A stretch of 64,000 bases of DNA from Roseomonas sp. KE2513 (GTDB taxonomy: Bacteria; Pseudomonadota; Alphaproteobacteria; Acetobacterales; Acetobacteraceae), in contig NZ_RCVR01000010.1 in NCBI RefSeq assembly GCF_016107305.1, positions 62,001 through 126,000 of the forward strand. The letters run 5' to 3'. The translations under genes were made by a program, and so were the position numbers. The notes below the pieces were generated by a model, which was given only the letters and a program-made list of their open reading frames with translations, made no database searches and was not told where the DNA came from. Below are positions 1 through 8,334 of the stretch, piece after piece (position 1 is the stretch's first letter; each line of letters begins with the position of its first letter).

Positions 1-94
1 CCATATCGCCGTTCAGGAGAAGCTCGACGGCTCTCCCGTGACCTGGATGGAAAAGGTTTCCGACGCGGACTACCTCGCTCAACCCGTGACTTGA
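1..94 (+). CDS. C-terminal end of a cupin-domain protein (partial)
   Basis: Only the last 30 codons are present, read from base 2 to the TGA at 92-94. The tail reads HIAVQEKLDGSPVTWMEKV and ends LAQPVT. It resembles the end of small cupin proteins, often annotated as carboxymuconolactone decarboxylase/cupin or (R)-mandelonitrile lyase-like, which finish with an 'HIAxQE..DG..V.WMEKV' segment. The start and metal-binding residues lie outside the window, so substrate and reaction cannot be judged. About 270 bases with no convincing gene separate it from the next gene. Confidence 0.6.
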   Translation, partial: HIAVQEKLDGSPVTWMEKVSDADYLAQPVT

Positions 95-361
95 GCAAGG
101 CGGAGGTGCGTGGACCGACTCGGGTTCCCGCGCCTCGTCCTGCCGCCATCCTCGGCAGGTCCAACTCGACTGCTGACCCCCCCTCAGCAGCCGACAGTCG
201 GGTGACGCGTAGAAAAGCGCGTCAAAGTGAGCCCTCGCCGCCTCCGCAAAGCACGCAGCAGAACACGTCGTCTTTCCAAGTTGCATCAACGATGGCGCAC
301 GTTCGTGTAAGTCTGGTAAAAAAATTGAGACTGCAACCTTCGGCGGAAGGCGGCCTCAGAA

Positions 362-3300
362 ATGGTCACAAAACTCAGGAAGCTCCCCAGGACCGCGCCG
401 AATATCCTTGCGGCGGCCCGTAGCGCCCCTCGCCGCCCGCCAACCCTTCGCCACCGCCTCCTGGTCTTCGCCATCGCGGCCGCCCTGCCGCTCCTCCTTC
501 TCGCGGGCGGCGCCGTCTGGCAGCAGAACCGGGCCGAGCGGCTGCGCGCCGAGGAAGCGCTGGTCGCTCGGGCCCATGCCATGGCGCTGTTGCTCGATCG
601 CGAGTTTGCCGTGGCCGAACAAATGCTTCGCAGCCTCTCGGGCTCGCCCGCGCTGGCGCGCGGCGACTTCTCAACCTTCTGGTCCGAGATGCGCGGCGCG
701 ACGATGGCGACCGGGGCCAAGGCGGTGAACCTTGTCGGCTCGGACGGTCGGATTCGGCTCAGCACCAGCTGGATGCCCGGGGAGCGCCCGGGCGTGATGT
801 CCACCGGGCCGGCCGGAGAGGCATTGGCAACCGGCCGCACCGTGGTCAGCAATCTCTTCGTCAGCCCAAGCGTCGGCGGATGGGCGGTCGCCGTGGCCGT
901 GCCCGTCATGGCGCCGGATGCCGCGGGAGAGCAGGGAAGGCAGGTTCTCGGCCTCGTCCTTCCGCGTGAGCGCCTGCTCTCGACGCTCACCGACCAACGC
1001 TTGCCGCCCGAGGCGGTGGCCGCCGCGCTGGACCGGGAGCTGACCATCGTGGCGCGCACCGCGCGCGACCACCAGACGGTGGCGAGCAAGCCGCCTGCCG
1101 AGGTGCTGGCCGCCATCACGGCCCAGGCAGGGGTCATCCCACCCTATGCTGCGCTCGAGGGCGGCCTCGTGCACGGGGCCTATGCCCTAGCTCCGCAATC
1201 CGGCTTCCGGGTGAAGGTGAGCGTGCCCGAGGCGGCCTTCGAGGCGCCGCTTCGCCGAGCCCTGCTGCCGACCCTCCTGATCGGCTCCGGCCTCATCCTG
1301 GCCACGCTCGTGTTCAGCATCCTCTTCGCTGACCGTCTGGCGCGCTCACTCCGGCGCCTCGGCGAGCCCGGTGGGCGGGGTACGCCTGGCGGGCACCTCG
1401 TCCGCGAGATCGACGAGCTCAGCCAGGTTCTGGCCCGCCGTGCCGAGGAGCGCGAGCGGGTTGCCGCCCGGCTGCGCGCGCTGTTCGACGCGAGCCCCGT
1501 CGGCGTCTTGCGTTCCGATGCCGGCGGACGCGTCTCCGACGCCAACGACGCCTTCCTGCGCATTGTCGGCATGACGCGGGAGGACCTCGCGGCGGGGCGC
1601 GTGCGCTGGGACGACCTGACCCCGCCCGAATGGATCGGGCGCGACGAGGACGCGATCTCCCAGGCCGCCCGGAGCGGTTCCTGCGCTCCCTACGAGAAGG
1701 AGTTCGTCCGCCCGGATGGCACCCGCGTCCCGGTGCTCATGTTCTTCGCATTTCACGACCGCGACGTGGGCGCCGCCTCGGCCTTCGTCGTGAACCTCTC
1801 GGGCCGCGCGGCAACCGAGGCGGCCCTGCTGCGCCTGCACGAGCGGATGCGCCTCGCGATCGGCGCCGCGGGGATGTTCTTCTGGGACTGGAACATCGTC
1901 ACCGGCGAGGTCGAGTGGTCGGAAGGTCTGGAAGAGCTTTGTGGGCTGCGCCCGGGCGGCTTCGGCCGCAGCGCCGACGCCTTCATGGCCATGATAGACC
2001 CCGAGGACCGCCCCCGGGTGCAGGCGGCGCTGTCGCGCGCCCTCTCGGACGATGCGCCCTATGACGTCGAGTTCCGCATGCGCCGCGGGGATGGCCGCGA
2101 GCGCTGGGTGCTGGCGCGCGGCACGGTGCACCGCGACGGCACGGGCAGGCCGACCCGCATGGTCGGCATCGACCTCGACATCACCGGCCGCAAGGCCACC
2201 GAGGCGGCCCTGGCCGAGAGCGAGGCCCGCGCCCGGCATGCGCTCGAGGAGATCGGCGCCGTCTATGCCACTGCCCCGGTCGGCCTTGGCCTGATCGGGC
2301 GCGACCATCGCTTCCTCAACATCAACGCCGCCCTCGCCGGCATGAACGGCCTCCCGCGCGAGAAGCAGATCGGCCGCCCCGTCGCTGAGGTGGTGCCGGA
2401 GCTCTGGGCGGAGATCGAGCCGGTCTGCCGGGCCGTCCTGGAGCGCGGCGAGGCGGTGGTGGAGCGCCCCATCTCCGGCCGGACCGCCGCGGCGGAGAAA
2501 GCGGGGCACTGGCTGGCCTCCTTCCACCCCGTGCACGACGGGTCGGGCGCGGTCTGGGGCATCAGTCTCGTGGTCAGGTCGGTGCCGCCGCCGGCCCCTC
2601 GGGCGTCCGCCGACGAGGCCTGGCTGCGCGACCTTCTGGCGACGCTCGACCTCGGCGCCTTCATGGCCCGCGACCTCGACGGCAAGATCCGCTTCTGGTC
2701 CAGCGGCTGCGAGCGGCTCTATGGCTGGACCGCCGGGGAGGCTATTGGGAAGGTCTCGCACAGCCTGCTCCGCACCGCCTTTCCGATGCCGCTCGCCGAG
2801 ATCGAGGCCTCGTTGGAGAGGACGGGCGAGTGGCACGGCGACCTGCGGCACCGCACGCGCGACGGGCGTGAGGTGGTCGCGGCTGCCCAGAAGGTCCTGC
2901 GCCGGCGGCCGGACGGCACCGCCTTTGTGCTCGAGCTGCTGGTGGACGTCACCGCTCAGCGCACGGCGGAATCCGAGCTCGCCCGTGCCAACACGGAGCT
3001 GGAGCGGAGCGTGGCCGAGCGCACGCGCGCCCTGAAGGAGGCCGCCGAGGAACTCATCGCGGAGATGCGGCGGCGCGAAGTCGCCCAGGCGGCCCTGTTG
3101 CAGGCGCAGAAGCTGGAGGTGCTCGGCCAGCTGACCGGCAGCGTTGCGCACGACTTCAACAACGTCCTCGCCGCCGTCATGGGCAGCCTCCAGCTGATTG
3201 CCCGGCGAGCGGGGGGCAACCAGCAGATCCTCAATCTCGCCCGCGGCGGCGAGCAGGCGGCGGAGCGTGCCGCGGCCCTCATCCGCCAGCTCATGGCCTT

Positions 3301-4282
3301 CGCCCGGCGCGAGGAGCCGACGCCGGTGGTTATCTCCCCGGCCAAGGTGCTGGAGGACGTGGACCAGATGCTGCGGCGCTCCGTGGGCATGGGCGTCACC
3401 CTCGCACTGCGGGCGGCGCCAGACGCCTGGCCCGTCCTGGCAGATCCGCACCGCCTGGAGGTGGCGCTGCTGAACCTCGCGGTGAACGCGCGCGACGCCA
3501 TGCAGGGCGCCGGCACCCTGCGCGTCGAGGTGCGCAACTCCCCCGTCGGCATGGGGCGGCCCGAGGGTCTCTACGCCGAGGCCGCCTACGTTGTCTTCTC
3601 CGTACGCGACAGCGGGCCGGGGATGTCGGCGGAGGTGCTGGCCCGTGCGACGGAGCCCTTCTTCACAACCAAGCCGCTAGGCAAGGGCACTGGCCTCGGC
3701 TTGGCAACGGTGCAGAGCTTTGCCCAGCAATCCGGCGGCGTGCTGCGCTTGCTGAGCACCCCCGGGCAGGGCGCCACGGCGGAGCTCTGGCTGCCGCGCG
3801 CCGCGCGCGGGGTGCCGCTCGACGTCGAGCCGAGGGCCGAGCCCGACCCGGCGCTGCACGGCGGCGCCACCCTGCTGGTGGTGGACGACGAGGACCAGGT
3901 GCGCCTCGTCGTTGCCACCCAGTTGCGCGACCTCGGTTACGAGGTGATCGAGGCGGATGGCCTCGCCTCGGCCATGGTGCAGGCCCTGGCGGCCGCGCAG
4001 CTCGATCTCGTCATCACGGACGTCACCATGCCCGGCGGGCGCGGGCCGGAACTCGCCCAGCGCCTGCGCGCCGCCCGGCCCGGTGTTCCCGTCCTCTTCG
4101 TTAGCGGCTACGGCGATCCGGGCACGCCGGGCAGCGAGATCGTGCTCGCCAAGCCCTTCACCCCCGGGGAGCTCGCACGGCACGTCCTCTCGGCCCTCGG
4201 TCGCCTGCCCGCGCCCGCTGCTCCTGCGGCTCAGCCGGCCGGAGCTGCGCAACCTCCATGCCGCCTGGCACCGCCTGAGTGA
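362..4282 (+). CDS. Hybrid sensor histidine kinase with multiple PAS domains and a receiver
   Basis: A 1306-residue membrane-anchored hybrid kinase. Two hydrophobic segments (about residues 32-50 and 301-325) bracket a likely periplasmic sensing domain. Four PAS-like regions follow, beginning near residues 370, 494, 628 and 753 (for example FDASPVGVLRSDAGG and FWSSGCERLYGW). The dimerisation helix carries the phospho-accepting His in VAHDFNN at about residue 930. The ATPase domain shows NAVNARDAM, DSGPGM and GKGTGLGLA. The C-terminal receiver starts at LLVVDDE, with the acceptor Asp about residue 1220 in VITDVTMPG and a conserved Lys in LAKPF. The architecture is typical of proteins that pass phosphate to a separate regulator. 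No response regulator or output gene is adjacent, so the signal and target are unknown. The ATG at 362 is the first start in a long open frame; a slightly later start is possible. Confidence 0.9.
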   Translation: MVTKLRKLPRTAPNILAAARSAPRRPPTLRHRLLVFAIAAALPLLLLAGGAVWQQNRAERLRAEEALVARAHAMALLLDREFAVAEQMLRSLSGSPALARGDFSTFWSEMRGATMATGAKAVNLVGSDGRIRLSTSWMPGERPGVMSTGPAGEALATGRTVVSNLFVSPSVGGWAVAVAVPVMAPDAAGEQGRQVLGLVLPRERLLSTLTDQRLPPEAVAAALDRELTIVARTARDHQTVASKPPAEVLAAITAQAGVIPPYAALEGGLVHGAYALAPQSGFRVKVSVPEAAFEAPLRRALLPTLLIGSGLILATLVFSILFADRLARSLRRLGEPGGRGTPGGHLVREIDELSQVLARRAEERERVAARLRALFDASPVGVLRSDAGGRVSDANDAFLRIVGMTREDLAAGRVRWDDLTPPEWIGRDEDAISQAARSGSCAPYEKEFVRPDGTRVPVLMFFAFHDRDVGAASAFVVNLSGRAATEAALLRLHERMRLAIGAAGMFFWDWNIVTGEVEWSEGLEELCGLRPGGFGRSADAFMAMIDPEDRPRVQAALSRALSDDAPYDVEFRMRRGDGRERWVLARGTVHRDGTGRPTRMVGIDLDITGRKATEAALAESEARARHALEEIGAVYATAPVGLGLIGRDHRFLNINAALAGMNGLPREKQIGRPVAEVVPELWAEIEPVCRAVLERGEAVVERPISGRTAAAEKAGHWLASFHPVHDGSGAVWGISLVVRSVPPPAPRASADEAWLRDLLATLDLGAFMARDLDGKIRFWSSGCERLYGWTAGEAIGKVSHSLLRTAFPMPLAEIEASLERTGEWHGDLRHRTRDGREVVAAAQKVLRRRPDGTAFVLELLVDVTAQRTAESELARANTELERSVAERTRALKEAAEELIAEMRRREVAQAALLQAQKLEVLGQLTGSVAHDFNNVLAAVMGSLQLIARRAGGNQQILNLARGGEQAAERAAALIRQLMAFARREEPTPVVISPAKVLEDVDQMLRRSVGMGVTLALRAAPDAWPVLADPHRLEVALLNLAVNARDAMQGAGTLRVEVRNSPVGMGRPEGLYAEAAYVVFSVRDSGPGMSAEVLARATEPFFTTKPLGKGTGLGLATVQSFAQQSGGVLRLLSTPGQGATAELWLPRAARGVPLDVEPRAEPDPALHGGATLLVVDDEDQVRLVVATQLRDLGYEVIEADGLASAMVQALAAAQLDLVITDVTMPGGRGPELAQRLRAARPGVPVLFVSGYGDPGTPGSEIVLAKPFTPGELARHVLSALGRLPAPAAPAAQPAGAAQPPCRLAPPE

Positions 4283-4762
4283 CACGGCTGGCGCCGGCAC
4301 CCTTTCAAGGCCGGCCGCGCTGGACATCGGCCACTGCGCCGGGGCGGCGAACGCCTTCACGGTGGCAGTCGAACCGGCCAAGGACGGCGGCGGGCTGCGG
4401 GACGCGTGGCTAAGGATCAAGGAAGGCAGCGGGCGTGGCCGTAAGGGGAGTGTCCCCAGGAGGGCCAGCTTGCCGGGTCCGCCTCCGGACCCGCCCGCCT
4501 TATGTTGCAGGAACGACTCAGCACGTCGTCGGGTTGCCGAACTCGCCCCCTTCGGCGCTGAGCCCTGCCTTCAACCCATGTCACCCACGGACCCGAGAAG
4601 AGGGCCGATGCCTGCCCTCCCCCCGCGAAGGCCGGCCGCCCTTCCGGACGGGTCCCGCTCCCTGGCAGGCCACACTCACGCCGCTTGCTTCGAGGCCTTG
4701 CCCGTGCACAGGCTTCCTCATCATTCATGCGAGAATGCATGGCGGATGGGAGGGCAGGATCA
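4283..4762. other. 480-base intergenic region, no gene seen
   Basis: Frames here are open only because of high G+C and show no recognisable protein similarity or start signal. It separates the hybrid kinase from the amidohydrolase and presumably holds the latter's promoter. I see no strong promoter or terminator motif. Confidence 0.4.
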
Positions 4763-5836
4763 ATGACCAATATCCGACGCCGCGGCCTGCTCGGTGCCGC
4801 CGGCGCCGTCTTCGTCGGCTGTTCCTGTGGCGCAAATCCCGTCCTGGCGGCGGACGCGCCCGCCGAGCCGCGCCGTGTCTCGCTGGGCGGCCGCCGCGTG
4901 CAAGTCTGCGATGTGCACGCCCACTGCGCCTTCCCCTCGGTGGGCGAGGTGGTCCGCGGCACGCCCTTCGACCGGCCGATCGCACCGCCGTCTCTGGTCG
5001 TCGCGCCGGACCGGATCGCCGCGATGGATGCGCGCGGCATCGACGTCGCGCTGCTCTCGGTGAACATATACTGGTGGTACGACGCCGAGCGCGATCTCGC
5101 AGAGCGCGTCGTGCGCCTGCACGACGAAGGACTCGCCGAGCTCTGCCGCGCCTATCCAGGCCGTTTCCTCGCGGCCTCCTCGCCGGCGGTGCAGTTCCCG
5201 GAACTGGCGGCCGAACAGCTTGAATACGCGGTGCGGCACCTCGGCGCCCGCGCCGCCTCGGTGGGCGGCCACGTCAAGGGAGAAATCCTCTCCGCGCCCC
5301 GCTTCGACCCCTTCTGGGCCAAGGTCGTCGAGCTCGGCGTGCCCGTCTTCATGCATCCCGACAACGCGCAGAACCTCGTGCCGCCGCGCAGCTGGGCCGG
5401 CCGGGGGGATCTCGCCAACGTCATCGGCAACCCGCTCGAGACAACCATGTTCCTGAGCCGGATGATCTTCGACGGCACCCTCGACCGCTTTCCGGACCTC
5501 CGGATCATCGCGGCGCACGGCGCCGGGTACCTGCCCTCCTACCTCGGCCGCGTCGAGGTGGCCTGCGACGTCCGCCCCGGCGCAAACTGCCTCAACCGCC
5601 GCCGCCCGGCGGAGTACCTGCGGACGCAGATCATGGCGGATTCGATGGTCTTTTCGGCGGAGGGCATCCGCCACCTCGTCGCCGAGATGGGACCCGGCCA
5701 GATCGTTTTCGGCTCGGACATGCCCTATGTCTGGCCTGACACCATCGACAACATTCTCCGCACGCCGGGCCTGGGTGACGAGGAGAAGCTTGCGATCCTC
5801 AACGGCAACTTCCGCCGCGTGATCCGGATGGATTGA
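4763..5836 (+). CDS. Tat-exported amidohydrolase family 2 protein
   Basis: A metal-dependent amidohydrolase of the ACMSD-like amidohydrolase_2 superfamily, 357 residues. The start at MTNIRRRGLLGAAGAVFVGC is preferred over upstream in-frame starts because it places a twin-arginine signal (RRRGLL plus a hydrophobic stretch) at the N-terminus; the Cys in FVGC could be a lipobox. Metal-binding signatures are the N-terminal HxH in DVHAHC, a His in FMHPDN, the His in IAAHGAGYLPSYLGR and the catalytic Asp in FGSDMPY. Family members decarboxylate or hydrolyse aromatic acids or lactones, but the substrate cannot be assigned. It ends 14 bases before the convergent small gene at 5851-6105. Confidence 0.85.
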   Translation: MTNIRRRGLLGAAGAVFVGCSCGANPVLAADAPAEPRRVSLGGRRVQVCDVHAHCAFPSVGEVVRGTPFDRPIAPPSLVVAPDRIAAMDARGIDVALLSVNIYWWYDAERDLAERVVRLHDEGLAELCRAYPGRFLAASSPAVQFPELAAEQLEYAVRHLGARAASVGGHVKGEILSAPRFDPFWAKVVELGVPVFMHPDNAQNLVPPRSWAGRGDLANVIGNPLETTMFLSRMIFDGTLDRFPDLRIIAAHGAGYLPSYLGRVEVACDVRPGANCLNRRRPAEYLRTQIMADSMVFSAEGIRHLVAEMGPGQIVFGSDMPYVWPDTIDNILRTPGLGDEEKLAILNGNFRRVIRMD

Positions 5837-5850
5837 GAACGGCCCATCCT

Positions 5851-6105
5851 TCAGCCGAAGGGATTCCGCACGGTGTCGTTGCCCTCGCCCGTCACGACCC
5901 GTTGCGGAAGCCGCTCCCCTTCGCCCTCCAGCACCGCGATCGCGGCCTGCAGGAGCGATTGCAGCCTGCGCGCGCTCTCGAGTCCGGCGCGATCACGGGT
6001 GAGGTCCAGGCTGCCGTAGAGAGACACCCTGTCTAGCCGGTTCTCCACCATCATCCCATCCAGCCGCATCGTCGCTGCCTCGTCGGCATAGGGGATGAAC
6101 TTCAC
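5851..6105 (-). CDS. Small conserved-looking protein, unknown function
   Basis: An 84-residue soluble protein starting from GTG (KFIPYADEAATMRLDG...). The start is supported by AGGAGG about 10 bases upstream. It begins only 14 bases after the stop of the exported nuclease gene, so the two probably form an operon. The middle (LYGSLDLTRDRAGLESARRL) and an amphipathic helix (LQSLLQAAIAVLEGE) look like real protein rather than a shadow frame. I do not recognise a family and assign no function. Confidence 0.65.
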   Translation of the reverse strand: MKFIPYADEAATMRLDGMMVENRLDRVSLYGSLDLTRDRAGLESARRLQSLLQAAIAVLEGEGERLPQRVVTGEGNDTVRNPFG

Positions 6106-6119
6106 GGCCCTGCCCTCCT

Positions 6120-7109
6120 CTACCGACGCCCGAGCACTCGGACGAGCGCGATCACCATCAGCACCGCGAACACCACCGCCAGGATCAGTCCCGACCGTTC
6201 CTCGATCCAGGAGGATGGCTGCGGCGCGGGCTGCGGCGGCTCGGGCCTTGGTCTGGACCTCGGCGGCTGCGCCTCACGATCGTTGCTCGCCACGTCCGGC
6301 TGATTGTCGCAGCTGCCCCGGACATTGCTCGGACGCGGCTCCGGCAGGGGCTCGGCGCGCGCCTTCATTGCAGCGGGAAGCAATGGAAAGGCGTCGATGC
6401 CAGCGATCCACTGCAGTTCGTTGAGCGACACGGCTCGCCACGCCAAGCCCGGCTCGTTCGGAGCCAGGTAAGCCCCCGCCACGCCCCGGCTCGGCACGTA
6501 GATGGCCTTGTAGAGAGAGGTCGGCACCAGCACCCGTCCGTTCAGCCGCCGCAGGTTCTGGCCCTCGAAGATGGGACCGGTGAGCACCCAGACCTCGCCC
6601 TCCTCCATGGCCAGCTCGCGCACGGTGCTCTCCACGCCTTCCCAGAGGCAGCGGTTCGAGCCGGGGCTCTGCGGCACCATGTTGGCGAGCGAGAAGCTCT
6701 CCGCCTGAGCAGAGGCGGTCGGCATGTCGCCGGAGGGCGCCATGTGGCCGCGGTCGAAGCCGGAGCGGGCGTAATCCGACAGCCGCGCCCTCTCGTCCTC
6801 CGGCAGTTCTTCCTCGGCATGGAAGGCATCGTCGCGCTGCAGCTGTCGTGCCCGCTGGATGCGCCGGCGCGTCAGGTGCTCGGCGGAAGCCAGGGCGGTG
6901 CGGGAGACGCCGCTATGCAGCACAGCATAGCCCTCGAAGCACAGCTCGCGCACCTTGGCCGCAAGGGCCGGGCGGGTAATGTCTGGCGCGACACCGCCGG
7001 GATAGTGCTGCGGACAATCTGTCGGCGCGGCATCCGCAGCCGTCATCAGCCCGAACAGGCAGAGAGCGATCATCAGGGCGCGGGTCGGCATCGTGCGGCC
7101 CACGATCAT
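6120..7109 (-). CDS. Exported, membrane-anchored DNA/RNA non-specific endonuclease (NucA/NUC1 family)
   Basis: The catalytic signature DRGHMAPSGDMPTA with a downstream LANMVPQSPGSNRCLWEGVE identifies the beta-beta-alpha metal sugar non-specific nuclease family; the His of DRGH is the general base and the Asn in LANMVPQ helps bind the metal. The N-terminus has a signal peptide (ALMIALCLFGLMTAADA). After a proline-rich linker the C-terminus has a hydrophobic helix (ILAVVFAVLMVIALV) followed by LGRR, so the nuclease is probably tethered to the membrane facing the periplasm. Starts at 7109 (ATG with AGGAG just upstream, spacing short) or 7091 are both possible. The small gene 5851-6105 follows immediately. 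The role may be nucleic acid scavenging or defence. Confidence 0.85.
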   Translation of the reverse strand: MIVGRTMPTRALMIALCLFGLMTAADAAPTDCPQHYPGGVAPDITRPALAAKVRELCFEGYAVLHSGVSRTALASAEHLTRRRIQRARQLQRDDAFHAEEELPEDERARLSDYARSGFDRGHMAPSGDMPTASAQAESFSLANMVPQSPGSNRCLWEGVESTVRELAMEEGEVWVLTGPIFEGQNLRRLNGRVLVPTSLYKAIYVPSRGVAGAYLAPNEPGLAWRAVSLNELQWIAGIDAFPLLPAAMKARAEPLPEPRPSNVRGSCDNQPDVASNDREAQPPRSRPRPEPPQPAPQPSSWIEERSGLILAVVFAVLMVIALVRVLGRR

Positions 7110-7478
7110 GGCTCCTGGTGGGAAAGCAACACGACCACTCTCTTTCAGGCGTCGCAAACGATCTGCGTGGAGAGGACAGATGCCGCGCTGAACGTCAGCG
7201 CGGGCTGCACCGTCCTCCCGCCGGCCACGAAGGGGCAGGCCGGCCGCTGCCGCAGATCCTGCCGCTCGGTGTCGGCCCCGTCATGGCCGGAGCATCCGGG
7301 GAAGAGCATGCCGTTACTCCCTCTCGCCGCGAGTGTGTGCGCACCGGCAGCGCCCGTCTAAAGCAAAATGCGACGAGGGGGAGATGGCAAATCGGTCCGC
7401 TGATCACGCCGAAAGCCGTCACCTGACGACGTGGCGCCCGGCAGCAAGCGGGGTCGTGACGGCCTCAACCCGCATCGG
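7110..7478. other. 370-base intergenic region, no gene seen
   Basis: It lies between the 5' end of the nuclease gene and the 3' end of the DUF4198 gene, both on the minus strand. Short frames are present but lack convincing composition or start sites. The nuclease promoter should lie here; no clear -35/-10 pair was recognised. Confidence 0.35.
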
Positions 7479-8144
7479 TCATCGCTGCGCGGTCCAGGGG
7501 ATGCCGTCCTGCACCGTGAAGGACAGCGTCGAGACGTAGCTCGTGCGGTCGTAGGCGACCGCTTCCTGGCCACCCGCGGTGGGATCGACGTGCTGCACCT
7601 CGGCAACGTAGCGACCAGCCCAGGGCGTCGGCAGGGTGACATGCCCCTCGGCATCCGTCTGAAGTTCCTTGCTCCAGCCCGGCGGCCCGATCAGCACCAC
7701 CTTCGCGCGCCGCAGGGGCTCTCCCCGGAACAGCAGGGTGAAGGCGTCGCCGTCCGAACGGACTGGCACGAGCTCGAGGTCCAGCACGGCCCGCGTGTCG
7801 GTCCGCCCTTCGCGGGCGAGGTAGACCGAGCGCGTCCGCCCGCCCCGCGCGCGGTCACTCCACGGGGCAAGTTGCCCGGTGGCGCGGGCGTCGCCGCCCG
7901 GCAGCGGCCCGAAGGCGACGTGATCGGCCTCACGCGAGGCGGACGCGTTGCTTCCGACCAGCTGGGGCGCCGCGATGGCGTCGAGGTGCCCGCCCCGGCG
8001 CTCGCGCAGGTTCTCGGCGTACTCGCCAAAGAAGAGCCGCACGGTGTCCTCCCCGCGCTCAAGCCAGACCATGTGGGCGGCGGCGGGCTGGACAAGACTG
8101 CCGGCGATCAGGAGGGCGCCGAGGAGCGAACGGTTCACGGTCAT
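7479..8144 (-). CDS. DUF4198 family periplasmic protein (metal-uptake associated)
   Basis: A 221-residue exported protein with a signal peptide (LLGALLIAGSLVQPAAA) followed by HMVWLERGEDTVRLFFGEY, the characteristic DUF4198 opening. DUF4198 proteins resemble the substrate-specific component of nickel/cobalt uptake systems and often sit beside TonB-dependent receptors. A C-terminal beta-rich segment (LPTPWAGRYVAEVQHVD) fits the family. The ATG is preceded by AAGGA. It diverges from the siderophore receptor operon, with a Fur-like palindrome in the shared intergenic region, so iron-dependent co-regulation is likely by inference. Confidence 0.8.
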   Translation of the reverse strand: MTVNRSLLGALLIAGSLVQPAAAHMVWLERGEDTVRLFFGEYAENLRERRGGHLDAIAAPQLVGSNASASREADHVAFGPLPGGDARATGQLAPWSDRARGGRTRSVYLAREGRTDTRAVLDLELVPVRSDGDAFTLLFRGEPLRRAKVVLIGPPGWSKELQTDAEGHVTLPTPWAGRYVAEVQHVDPTAGGQEAVAYDRTSYVSTLSFTVQDGIPWTAQR

Positions 8145-8290
8145 GGTCCTTTGCGAAGGGGCCGCGGGCCGCGGCCAGGATTACGGCGCCCGGGTGATGA
8201 GCGACGCGGCGGCTCGCCACGGCGCGTGGCAGGGGGCTCGTTCGTGAGATCGAGCATCAGCCCCCCTTGCCCGGGTTACACCGCGGTTAT

Positions 8291-8307
8291 ATGAGAACGA
8301 TTCTCAT
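8291..8307. promoter_or_regulatory. Fur-box-like palindrome upstream of the TonB receptor
   Basis: ATGAGAACGATTCTCAT is a near-perfect inverted repeat (ATGAGAA, 3 bases, TTCTCAT) and closely matches the TGAGAAT-N-ATTCTCA form of ferric uptake regulator sites. It lies 28 bases before the receptor start and about 150 bases from the divergent DUF4198 start. It would repress the siderophore operon when iron is plentiful. The match is seen directly; the regulator (Fur or an Irr/RirA-type substitute) is inferred. Confidence 0.75.
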
Positions 8308-8334
8308 TCACAAAGTAGACTGGGGTAGCGGCGC

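Noticed and set aside
1346-3451. Long open minus-strand frame (about 700 codons) opposite the hybrid kinase
   Set aside because: It is an antisense shadow: composition follows the kinase codons and no protein motifs are seen.
7195-7422. 75-codon minus-strand frame between the nuclease and DUF4198 genes
   Set aside because: No Shine-Dalgarno and unnatural Pro/Arg composition.
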